From NCBI GenBank assembly GCA_947441075.1, contig CANESK010000009.1, forward strand, positions 1 to 36,934: a stretch of DNA of 36,934 nucleotides, in the 5' to 3' direction. The position numbers and the translations under genes are program-made. Origin of the DNA: Verrucomicrobia subdivision 6 bacterium (GTDB lineage: Bacteria > Verrucomicrobiota > Verrucomicrobiia > Methylacidiphilales > Verrucolacustridaceae). This document shows, in pieces, positions 9,501 through 17,310 of the stretch. How positions within the stretch are numbered: the stretch's first letter is position 1; each line of letters begins with the position of its first letter. The notes under the pieces were generated by a model. It was given only the letters and a program-made list of their open reading frames with translations, did no database searches and was not told the origin of the DNA.

Positions 9501-12197
9501 ATCGAGGTGAAGACCGGTGGTGGGTTCATCGAGGATGAGAAGAGGGGAAGTGTTGGTGGGCGTGGCAGAGTTTTTGTCCCGGCCTTTTTTGGAAGTTTCT
9601 TTGTCTTTTTTCTGGGGGGCCAGATGGGCGACAAGTTTAAGTCGTTGGGCTTCTCCGCCTGAGAGTTGGCTGAGAGGTTGACCACAACGAAGGTAACCAA
9701 GACCGACTTCAGCGAGGAGAGTGAGGGAGGTGACGATTTTCTCGTGGCACTCGCGGGCGCGGGGGGTGAGGTTATCGCGCGGAGCAAAATGAAGCAGGGC
9801 TTGAGAAGCGGTCATTTCGAGGAGTTCATGAATCGACTTATCGAGGTAGCGGGCGAGGAGGACGTGGGGTTGAAAGCGTTGACCTTCGCAAGCGGGGCAA
9901 GTAACAAAAACGTCAGAAAGAAACTGCATAGAAATCTTTTCGTAGCCCATGCCTCCGCATCGCTCGCAACGACCTGCGCCTGCGTTAAAGGAGAAGGCGG
10001 ATGCGGGGAGGCCTGCGCTTTGGGCTTCTTCGGTGGAGGCGTAGAGTTCGCGGACGAGATCGTAGATGTCGAGGTAGAGAAGAGGGGTGGATCGTGGGGT
10101 TTGGGTGAGAGGGGATTGGTCGACTAAGACGACATCGGAAATTTCATCGGCGCCTTTGAGCGATTTAATAGAGGGGGGATTTTCGACAGCACGGCCCATG
10201 CGGTGGAGGAGGGTTTTGTGAATGATTTCGTGGACGAAGGTGCTTTTACCTGAGCCGCTGACGCCAGAGACGGCGACGAGTCGGCGGAGGGGGAAAGCGG
10301 CTGAGAGATTATTTATGTTGTGGCAGGTGGCGCCTTTGACGTGGATCCACGGGTGATCTTTTTCTGGGCAGGGCCGGCGTGGATTGGGCACAGGGATGGA
10401 GCGTCGACCTGCGAGGTAGGCGCCGGTGGGCGAGTTTGCGATTTGGGCTAATCCTGATGGGGGACCTGAGTAGAGGAGGTGGCCACCTTCGGCGCCCGCG
10501 CCTGGGCCCAGTTCGAGAATATTTTCGGCGGAGCGAATGACGGTTTCGTCGTGCTCTACGACGAGAACGGTATTACCAGCAGCGCGGAGTTCGCGAAGGA
10601 GGTCGAGCAGGCGACCCGTATCGCGAGGATGGAGGCCGATACTGGGTTCATCGAGGACGAAGAGAGTGCCGGTGAGACCGGTGCCGAGGCAGTCGGTCAG
10701 GTTGACGCGTTGGAGTTCGCCACCTGAGAGAGTGCGGGTGGGTCGGTCGAGCGTGAGGTAGCCGAGGCCTACACTGATCAGGTAACGGAGGCGGTGACGA
10801 ATATTGGCGAGAGGGGCTTGGACGGAGGCATCTTTTGTTTTTACTTTTTGGAGGAGATTAGAGAGTTCGGCGAGAGAGAGAGAATTAAGTTCGGGCATGG
10901 TTTTGCCTGCGAGGTGCCAGAAACCGGTTTCGGGGCGGTAGCGATGGCCCGAACAGTCGGGGCAGATACGGTAAGCGCGGTAGCGGGAAAGAAGCATGCG
11001 GACGTGCATTTTGTAGGTTTTGGTTTCGAGCCAGCGGAAGAAGCCGCGGACTCCGTACCAGTCGCCAGAATCCCAGAGTTCGGGCAGGGCGCGGGTGCTG
11101 CCTCCTTCGCCTTCGATGACAAAGGACTGTTGGTCGGGGGTGAGTTCGTCGAAAGGAACTTCGAGCGGAATTTTGCGTCGGCGGCAGGCTTTTTCGAGGG
11201 ACTGCTGGCACTCTTCGTAGGCGTTGGTTTGCCAAGGTTTGACCACGCCTCCTGCGATGGTGAGTTGGCGGTCGGGGAGGGCGAGGGACTCATCGATTTC
11301 GATAATGCGGCCGAAGCCGCGGCAAGCGGGGCAGGCGCCGAGGGGGTGATTGAAGGAGAAGAGGGCTGGGATGGGTTCATGGAAATCGCGCTCATCGCGT
11401 GGGCAGAAGTAGCGGTCGGAGTAGAGATGGGGATTAGTTGGAGTGCGGGTGAGGGCGATGGCGAGGACTCCTTTGCCGTAGCGAAGGCAGGAGGTGATGG
11501 CTTCGGTGAGCCGAGGTTTGGCGGAGGTGGAGAGGGTGAGACGATCTTGGATGACGAGGACGAGGAGGTTCTTGTCGGTGGGGGTTGAGGCGAAAGCCTG
11601 GGCGAGGGCTTCGAGGCCTGTGGCTTCGTCGAGGCGATGGGGCTGGCCTTGAAGGAGAATGCGACGGAAACCTTGGCGGGTGAGGAAGGCGGCGGCTTCG
11701 TCGGCGGGAGTTTTTTGAGGAAAAGGAATGCGAAAGAGAAACCAGGCCTCTTGATCGGCGTATTGGGAAAGAAGGTCTTGGAGGATGGACTGGGGGGTCC
11801 AGGGGCGGATGGGTTGGGAGCAGTCGGGGCAGGTGAGTTTAGCGAGGCGGGGAAAGATAAGTTTGAGGTGGTCGGCGATCTCGGTGACGGTACCGACGGT
11901 GCTTCGGGAGGAGCGGACGGGGTTACCTTGGCTGAGGGCAATGGCTGGGGGGATGCCCTCGATCCGATCGACGCGGGGGCGGTCCATGCGTTCGAGGAAC
12001 TGGCGGGTATAGGGGCTGAAGGTTTCGGCGTAGCGGCGTTGGCCTTCGGCGTAAAGAGTATCGAAGGCGAGTGAGGATTTACCTGATCCTGATGGGCCGG
12101 TGAGGACGTGGAAGACGCCTAGGGGCAGATCGAAGGTTAGATTTTTTAAATTATTCTGGCGGGCTCCTTCGACGCGGATGGAACCTGAGGATTGCAT
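6576..12197 (-). CDS. uvrA: Giant tandem (two-in-one) excinuclease ABC subunit UvrA
   Basis: 1873 aa with four Walker A motifs (GPSGSGKSS, GVSGSGKST, GLSGSGKST, GVSGSGKST), four LSGGE signatures and four LDEPT/LEEPT Walker B regions: two complete UvrA-like halves in a single ORF. Confidence 0.92.
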   Translation of the reverse strand: MQSSGSIRVEGARQNNLKNLTFDLPLGVFHVLTGPSGSGKSSLAFDTLYAEGQRRYAETFSPYTRQFLERMDRPRVDRIEGIPPAIALSQGNPVRSSRSTVGTVTEIADHLKLIFPRLAKLTCPDCSQPIRPWTPQSILQDLLSQYADQEAWFLFRIPFPQKTPADEAAAFLTRQGFRRILLQGQPHRLDEATGLEALAQAFASTPTDKNLLVLVIQDRLTLSTSAKPRLTEAITSCLRYGKGVLAIALTRTPTNPHLYSDRYFCPRDERDFHEPIPALFSFNHPLGACPACRGFGRIIEIDESLALPDRQLTIAGGVVKPWQTNAYEECQQSLEKACRRRKIPLEVPFDELTPDQQSFVIEGEGGSTRALPELWDSGDWYGVRGFFRWLETKTYKMHVRMLLSRYRAYRICPDCSGHRYRPETGFWHLAGKTMPELNSLSLAELSNLLQKVKTKDASVQAPLANIRHRLRYLISVGLGYLTLDRPTRTLSGGELQRVNLTDCLGTGLTGTLFVLDEPSIGLHPRDTGRLLDLLRELRAAGNTVLVVEHDETVIRSAENILELGPGAGAEGGHLLYSGPPSGLAQIANSPTGAYLAGRRSIPVPNPRRPCPEKDHPWIHVKGATCHNINNLSAAFPLRRLVAVSGVSGSGKSTFVHEIIHKTLLHRMGRAVENPPSIKSLKGADEISDVVLVDQSPLTQTPRSTPLLYLDIYDLVRELYASTEEAQSAGLPASAFSFNAGAGRCERCGGMGYEKISMQFLSDVFVTCPACEGQRFQPHVLLARYLDKSIHELLEMTASQALLHFAPRDNLTPRARECHEKIVTSLTLLAEVGLGYLRCGQPLSQLSGGEAQRLKLVAHLAPQKKDKETSKKGRDKNSATPTNTSPLLILDEPTTGLHLDDVALLITLLHRLVDQGASLLVIEHHLDVIKNADWVLDLGPEAGAEGGKLIASGPPEAIAACRTSPTATYLAPLLSKTPTRSLRLHEEPAPHHPKKNGHAPLEISVRGARHHNLKNFDLQVPRNQMVVVTGLSGSGKSTLAFDLLFSEGQRRYLDCLNTYARQFVEQLEKPDVDSITGLPPAVAIEQRTTRGGRKSTVATVTELYQFLRLLYAKLGAQHDPKTGEVAVRQTSADIVLRIRRQLRSSKRLDLLAPLIRGRKGFHTEVARWAVKKGFKLLRVDGKWIDPAKFEPLDRYKEHQIELLVAQLAPGRQDLPALVSQTLTLGKGTLYAIDSSGKSTIYSHHLFCPGSGRSFDELDPRLFSFNSPHGWCVTCQGYGSLLSKPPELDSHDEAENEQQLELAREALEERDLLPCPDCHGARLNPIARAVRFGGKPIPEINSLSVHDFQEFFSQLKFTGREAAIVRDIQPEILQRLTFLREVGLEYLNLDRSAPTLSGGESQRIRLASQLGSNLQGVLYVLDEPTIGLHPRDNQKLLGILRGLRDRGNSLLVVEHDEDTMRAADHIIDLGPGAGVHGGEIVAQGTWQQIGSSETSATTRLLGEPIHHPARGKRRPIDTSVTWLTVKSAKARNIHGIDVAIPLHRLTALSGVSGSGKSTLVREIIVPATSPERKKKDPRWSSVHGAETIDRVVEVDQSPIGKTSRSTVATYLGLMDDLRTLYANLPAAKQAGFTASHFSHNAGPGRCAACDGAGMVRVQMSFLPPADVRCEECNGLRWKPEILAMHYRDISIQQALALSAEQAAEFFAPHPRIATPCRLMSETGLGYLQLGQTSPTLSGGEAQRLKLVTELAAAQIAADHAHMKGRARRPAHHLFLLEEPTVGLHLADVRRLLDLMHRLVDSGHSVVVIEHHLDVLAEADYLIDIGPESGEDGGTIMSQGTPEHVASSKTSRTAPFLRTHLDRSSKHKTKKVLEPA

Positions 12198-12467
12198 GGG
12201 GTGGGAAGGCTAGCCCGAAGTAGGCTGAGCACAAATAACAGAAATTCCTCAGGCCAAGCCCGCAAAGGGGAATTGGAGAGAACTCACGCCAAGGCCACAA
12301 AGGACGGAAAGGGGATGATTTTTAATTTTGAATGTTTAATTTTTGATTGAGAAAAGATTGCTCACGCTAAGCCACGAAGGGGGTCGGGGCGCAGACGCGG
12401 AACGCGAAGGGGGGGCAGGGGGATTGTTTAGGTCCACACGGGTGGGGAGGGTTGGAAGAAGCAAACC

Positions 12468-12551
<84 letters not shown>

Positions 12552-12633
12552 TAAGGTGAGTTGTATAATCGTCTATTGGGCGGGGGTGTGACAAGGGGTT
12601 TTCCTGCCCGCAAAGTAGGCTAGGGTTTCGTGG

Positions 12634-14187
12634 ATGAAGAATTTTCGTTACGGGTTGTGGGCTTTTGCGCTGCTCATGGCGCTTTGGTGGGTGATTGATC
12701 CGCCGGGGATTAGGAAAAAGGTAAAGAAAACCGATTCTGAATTGCGAGCGATTCCAAGCAAGATGGGGGAAGTAGGAGCGGAGGTGAACAAGAAGTCGGC
12801 AGGCGGGCTGACAACGAAGGAGAAGGCGAAGGGAAGTTTTGATGGATCGATCGACACGGGATCGGGCGACGAGATTGCTGGGGAAAAAACTCTTCGGTTT
12901 AAAGACAGTGCGGCGTATCGGCGGTTTTTAAAGACGGCTCCAGCGGGGGTGGTTTTAGATCAGATTGATCAGTTGCAGGCGGTACGGGTCAAGGATGGGG
13001 AGTGGCTGAAATCGGTGGGGAAATCGGCGGAGATGGAGTTGGGAAAGAACTACTATATGGGGGTTCCTGAGGTGCCTGCCGAGGTGATGACGATGGGAGA
13101 TTCTGTTTATCGAGTGGTAGGTCGCGATGCCTTGAAGATGATGGGGGCAGATGGGGTGACGGCCGATTGGGGAAAAGGGGTGACGGTGGCGCTGCTGGAT
13201 ACGAGTTTGAGTCCGACGAGTACAAGTTTAGGAAGCGAGGAGGGGCATGGGACGGCAATGGCTTCGTTGATTATAGGGATGGGTGGTGCAGCGCCTGGGG
13301 CAAAGATATTGGAATTTGCCGTCCTGGATGCGAGGGGTGTGGGGGATAGTTTTACTTTGGCGAAGGCGATTTATGCGGCGGTGGAGAATGGATCAAAGGT
13401 GATCAATCTTAGTTTGGGTTCGGCGGGGGATAGTTCGGTCATGCGGGATGCGGTGGCCTATGCTTTGGGGAAGAATGTGGCGGTGGTGGCGGCGGCGGGG
13501 AATGAGGCGGTGAATCGGGTGGCTTATCCCGCGGCGTATGATGGGGTGGTGGCGGTGGGATCGGTGGATGGGGATCGGCAGCATCTGTATTTTTCAAATC
13601 GGGGAGCGGCGGTGGATGTGGTGGCGCCTGGATTTGCGGTGGTGGCGGATTGGCCAGGAGGCAAGAAAGTGGAGGTGAGTGGAACATCAGGTTCGACGGC
13701 ACTAGTGAGTGGAGCGATCGCGGCGATTTTAGCGAAGGAACCAAACTTAACGGGTAAGCAGGCGGCAGGATTACTTCTTCAGTATGCGAATGATACGGGG
13801 GGGGTGGGTCGAGATGAGGAGACGGGCATGGGGGTGGTGAATGTGCAGAGAGTACTGGAGCGGAATCAGCGGGGGATCATTGATCTGGCAACGGCGGGGG
13901 TTGTGATGGATTTAAAAAATGGAAAAGTGACAGTGGCGGTGCAGAATCGGGGGACGGAGACGGTGAACTCGCCGACGATTGAGATTACGGCGGGGGGCAC
14001 GACGCGAAAATTTTATCCAGGATCGTTGGCTCCAGGTCAGTCGATGGCGGAATCGTTGCAGTTCGATGCGGCACGGGCGAAGCAGGAGGGGGGAGTCCAA
14101 GTGGGGACGAATGTGGAAGCGCCGCGGGGAAGCGATCAACGTTCAGGGAACGATATGTGGTCGGGTTGGTTTAAAATTTCAAAGTAA
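12634..14187 (+). CDS. S8 family subtilisin-like serine protease, N-terminally membrane-targeted
   Basis: VTVALLDTSLSPT (Asp), EEGHGTAMASLI (His), VAAAGNE (oxyanion Asn), VSGTSGSTALVSGAIA (Ser); hydrophobic N-terminus YGLWAFALLMALWWVI. Confidence 0.9.
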   Translation: MKNFRYGLWAFALLMALWWVIDPPGIRKKVKKTDSELRAIPSKMGEVGAEVNKKSAGGLTTKEKAKGSFDGSIDTGSGDEIAGEKTLRFKDSAAYRRFLKTAPAGVVLDQIDQLQAVRVKDGEWLKSVGKSAEMELGKNYYMGVPEVPAEVMTMGDSVYRVVGRDALKMMGADGVTADWGKGVTVALLDTSLSPTSTSLGSEEGHGTAMASLIIGMGGAAPGAKILEFAVLDARGVGDSFTLAKAIYAAVENGSKVINLSLGSAGDSSVMRDAVAYALGKNVAVVAAAGNEAVNRVAYPAAYDGVVAVGSVDGDRQHLYFSNRGAAVDVVAPGFAVVADWPGGKKVEVSGTSGSTALVSGAIAAILAKEPNLTGKQAAGLLLQYANDTGGVGRDEETGMGVVNVQRVLERNQRGIIDLATAGVVMDLKNGKVTVAVQNRGTETVNSPTIEITAGGTTRKFYPGSLAPGQSMAESLQFDAARAKQEGGVQVGTNVEAPRGSDQRSGNDMWSGWFKISK

Positions 14188-14219
14188 GGAACACCGACGC
14201 GCTCACGCGCGAATTTTGG

Positions 14220-16052
14220 TTAGCCTGGGACTTCGGACTGGAGGGGGGCGTCGCCGAGTTGCATGGGTTCGAGGATGATATCTTTGACGGTGCCGCCTGC
14301 GGGGATCATGGGAAGAACGTGTTCGGTGTAGGGAACCATGACATCGAGCACGTAGGCGGTTTTGGAGGCGAGGAGGCGTTGGAGGGCGGGACGGACTTCT
14401 TCGGGTTTGGTGATGCGCTCTGCGGGGACGCCGAAGCCTTGGCAGATGGGGAGGTAATCGGGAAAGATAGTTTTTGGGGAGTTGGGATCGCCGAGGAAGG
14501 TGTGGCCTCGGTTACTGGCGAAGAAGCGATCTTCCCACTGTACAACCATTCCGAGGTACTGGTTATTGATGATGATGGCTTTGGCGGGAATATTTTCGGC
14601 GATAGCAGTGGCCAGTTCTTGGACGTTCATAAGGAAAGAACCATCACCGTCGATATCGACGACTTCGCGATGGGGGCAGGCGACTTTGGCACCGAGGGCG
14701 GCAGGGTAGCCGTAGCCCATGGCGCCGAGTCCTGCGGAGGTGAGGAAGCTACGGGGGTGGTGGAAGTCGTAGAACTGTCCTGCCCACATCTGGTGCTGAC
14801 CGACGCCCGTGGTGATGATGGCTTCTCCCTTGGTGAGGCGGCAGAGCTCCTCAATAACCTGTTGGGGCATGATGCGATCGGGGACGGGGGTATAGGAGAA
14901 GGGGTACTTTTTGCGCCAGACCTCGATTTTTTCACGCCATTTGGTTAGGCGTTTGGGGAGGTGAGCGTGGGACCGTTGGGAGAGGAGTTTATTGAGGTCG
15001 CGCAAGGTGAGGCAGATATCGGCGAGGACGGGGAGGTGGACGACTTTATTTTTGTTAAGCTCGGAAGCATCGATATCGACGTGAACGATGGTGGCTTTCT
15101 TGGCGAATTCGGAAACTTTGCCGGTGACGCGGTCGTCGAAGCGGACGCCGAAGGCGAGGAGGAGATCACACTCATCCACGGCGTAGTTGGCGTAGACGGT
15201 GCCGTGCATCCCGAGCCATTTGAGGGATTGCGGATCGTTTTCGGGGAAGCAGCCGATGCCCATGAGGGTGGTGGTGACGGGAATACCGGTGGAGCGGGCG
15301 AATTTAAGGAGGTCGGCTTCGGCGCCGGAGGTGATGATGCCTCCGCCGACATAGAGCATGGGGCGTTCGGCTTTCTCGATAAGAGCGAGAATTTCGTGGA
15401 GGGTAGTTTCTGCAGGGGCGGGTGGAGGAAGGTAGCCAGGGATATCCATCTGGGCGGGCCAAGAGACTTGGGCGGTGGCTTTTTGGACGTCTTTGGGGAT
15501 GTCGATGACGACGGGACCTGGGCGGCCGGTGGTGGCGATATGAAAGGCTTCGGCGACTACGCGCGGGATATCGCCAGGGCTCATGACAAGGTAGCTGTGT
15601 TTAACGATGGGGAGAGTGAGGCCGAAGACGTCGGTTTCCTGGAAAGCGCCGCGACCAATCATAGTGGTGGGGACTTGGCCGGTGATGGCGACCATGGGAA
15701 CGGAGTCCATGAAGGCATCGGCGATGCCAGTGACGAGATTGGTGGCACCTGGACCTGAGGTAGCCATGACGACGCCGACTTTACCAGTGGCTCGGGCATA
15801 GCCTTCGGCCATGAAGGCGCCGCCCTGTTCGTGGCGAGGAAGAATGGTGCGGATCTTTTTCGAGCGAGTGAGAGATTGGTGGAGCATCATGCTGGCGCCA
15901 CCAGGGTAGGCGAAGATGGTATCGACGCCGGCGTGTTCGAGGGCTTGGACAAGAAGGTCGCAACCCATGGTGGGAGCGGACAACTTGGTCTTGCTCGGGG
16001 CGACCTTCTTGGAAGATGACTTCGCTTTTTGTTTGCTCACAGAATTAGACAA
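14220..16052 (-). CDS. ilvB: Acetolactate synthase large subunit (ThDP-dependent)
   Basis: GCDLLVQALEHAGVDTIFAYPGGASMMLHQSL...ILPRHEQGGAFMAEGYARATGKVGVVMATSGPGATNLVTGIADAFMDSVPMVAITGQV...; ThDP motif GDGSFLMNVQELATAIAENIPAKAIIINN. Start uncertain: the listed start is TTG, with a GTG a few codons in and an internal Met at 15968. Confidence 0.93.
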   Translation of the reverse strand: MSNSVSKQKAKSSSKKVAPSKTKLSAPTMGCDLLVQALEHAGVDTIFAYPGGASMMLHQSLTRSKKIRTILPRHEQGGAFMAEGYARATGKVGVVMATSGPGATNLVTGIADAFMDSVPMVAITGQVPTTMIGRGAFQETDVFGLTLPIVKHSYLVMSPGDIPRVVAEAFHIATTGRPGPVVIDIPKDVQKATAQVSWPAQMDIPGYLPPPAPAETTLHEILALIEKAERPMLYVGGGIITSGAEADLLKFARSTGIPVTTTLMGIGCFPENDPQSLKWLGMHGTVYANYAVDECDLLLAFGVRFDDRVTGKVSEFAKKATIVHVDIDASELNKNKVVHLPVLADICLTLRDLNKLLSQRSHAHLPKRLTKWREKIEVWRKKYPFSYTPVPDRIMPQQVIEELCRLTKGEAIITTGVGQHQMWAGQFYDFHHPRSFLTSAGLGAMGYGYPAALGAKVACPHREVVDIDGDGSFLMNVQELATAIAENIPAKAIIINNQYLGMVVQWEDRFFASNRGHTFLGDPNSPKTIFPDYLPICQGFGVPAERITKPEEVRPALQRLLASKTAYVLDVMVPYTEHVLPMIPAGGTVKDIILEPMQLGDAPLQSEVPG

Positions 16053-16097
16053 TAGTCTAAAAAAAAGGGTAATTCTAGCATAATTATCGAATTTTAG

Positions 16098-16120
16098 ATT
16101 GACCAGTCAGACTGGTCGAT
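16098..16120. promoter_or_regulatory. Palindrome ATtGACCAGTC-A-GACTGGTCgAT overlapping a putative promoter of the TA pair
   Basis: Perfect arms GACCAGTC/GACTGGTC around a central A, extended to 11-nt arms with one mismatch; TTGACC at 16099-16104 and TATAGT at 16120-16125 (15-nt spacer, short). Confidence 0.6.
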
Positions 16121-16134
16121 ATAGTTATGGATTC

Positions 16135-16362
16135 GTGAAAGTGATCCCTTCTTATGAGGCGAAGTCGAAGTTTTCGGAGATTTTGCGGGCGGCCTCGGAG
16201 GGGGAGAGTTTTGTGATTACGCGGAATGGGAAGAGGATGGCGGAGTTGAGGCCTTGTCAGGGGCCTGAGATTCGGCGGAAGCAGGGGATGATGCGGGAGC
16301 AGTTTGGGCCGGTGCGGGAGAAGTTTCATGGTGCTTTAGAGGGGTTTGGGGGTGGTGGATGA
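16135..16362 (+). CDS. Type II antitoxin, Phd/YefM-like
   Basis: VKVIPSYEAKSKFSEILRAASEGESFVITRNGKRMAELRPCQG is the Phd/YefM fold signature; GTG start at 16135 preferred over the TTG at 16099; stop overlaps the toxin start (ATGA). Confidence 0.82.
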   Translation: MKVIPSYEAKSKFSEILRAASEGESFVITRNGKRMAELRPCQGPEIRRKQGMMREQFGPVREKFHGALEGFGGGG

Positions 16363-16754
16363 AGTTACTTTTGGACACGAGCGCGCTGATTTGGTTTTTG
16401 CGTAAGGATGAGGAAATCGCGGTGAAGGCTGTGCGGGCGGTGGAGGATTCTCGCAATCAGGTTTATGTGAGTGCGGCGGCGATTTGGGAGATTGCGGTGA
16501 AGGCGTCGCTGGGACATGTTGCGGCGCCGGCGGGTTTTGGGGATAGGTTGAGTGGGGATTTGGAGAAGGCTGGATTTATTTTGCTACCGATCGAGGGGAG
16601 ACATGCGGAGGAGGTGTATCAGTTACCTGGGGTGCATGCGGATCCGTTTGATCGGTTGATGATCGCTCAGTGCCGATGCGAAAAGATGACGGCGGTGACG
16701 AATGATCCTACGTGGTCGGACCGACGGTATGAGATTGCGACGCTGTGGAAGTGA
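16359..16754 (+). CDS. PIN-domain toxin, VapC-like
   Basis: MKLLLDTSALIWFL...VYVSAAAIWEIAVKASLG...HADPFDRLMIAQCRCEKMTAVTNDPTW: PIN acidic residues and DPFDRxLIAQ motif; 4-bp overlap with antitoxin. Confidence 0.9.
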   Translation: MKLLLDTSALIWFLRKDEEIAVKAVRAVEDSRNQVYVSAAAIWEIAVKASLGHVAAPAGFGDRLSGDLEKAGFILLPIEGRHAEEVYQLPGVHADPFDRLMIAQCRCEKMTAVTNDPTWSDRRYEIATLWK

Positions 16755-16849
16755 ATAATAGCTCACGCCAAGTCCGCAAAGGTCGGAAAGGGATTCATGA
16801 TGTGAGAATGTGAAAAAGTGCGAAGAAGTGAAGGTCGTTTTGAGTCGTG

Positions 16850-16940
16850 AGTTTTGAATCGGCTGACCGAGACGGTCAGCCCTACCGGTGGGCGAGTTTA
16901 AATTTACAACGCCCCGCGTGGGCGGGATTACGAATGGCTG
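16850..16940. repeat. Dispersed two-hairpin element, copy A
   Basis: AATC-GGCTGACCG-AGA-CGGTCAGCC-CTACCGGTGGGCGAGTTTAAATTTACAACGCCCCGCGTGGGCGGGATTACGAATGG; shares flanks with copy B at 20560-20655 but has a different stem sequence. Confidence 0.7.
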
Positions 16941-17310
16941 CCGGGAGGTAGGGACGTTAAGGGTGTGAAGGAGTAGATCTGGTGTACTAGGGTCTCCTTG
17001 AGCAAAGCGCGGTCAGACCGCGTCACTTCGTGGAGAAGCAATCTATCTAAAATGCGAACTAGAATAAACTTCGAAACACAACTTTCTGAAACAGGCTATT
17101 GATATATCCTAGAACTAGACTAGATTGCATTTAAGAGTTTCGGAGTTTATGTCCAATCTAAAATCGCCAAGTTTGTCTAGCCTACGGATGGGGCGCAAAG
17201 GCGTATGGTCTTCCTTAATTTCGAACGTAAATAATTACTTCTTTGACTCTTTCTACTCCTACGCCACCCAGTCCCCTTATCCCCAAAGCAAAGAAAAAAA
17301 TCCTGAAAAT

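Noticed and set aside
6600-12100. Many plus-strand ORFs of 70-264 aa (e.g. 10794-11588, 11637-12074, 7575-8015)
   Set aside because: They lie antisense to uvrA and have low-complexity Gly/Glu/Ala/Phe-rich translations expected from a biased coding strand; the uvrA frame contains all recognised motifs.
14259-15758. Plus-strand ORFs antisense to ilvB (229 and 265 aa)
   Set aside because: Gly/Asp/Glu-rich shadow ORFs opposite a confidently identified acetolactate synthase gene.
17125-17310. N-terminal 62 codons of the di-haem oxidoreductase ORF
   Set aside because: No family similarity and AT-rich promoter-like DNA; the signal-peptide-like segment starts after the GTG at 17311, so the upstream extension is probably non-coding.
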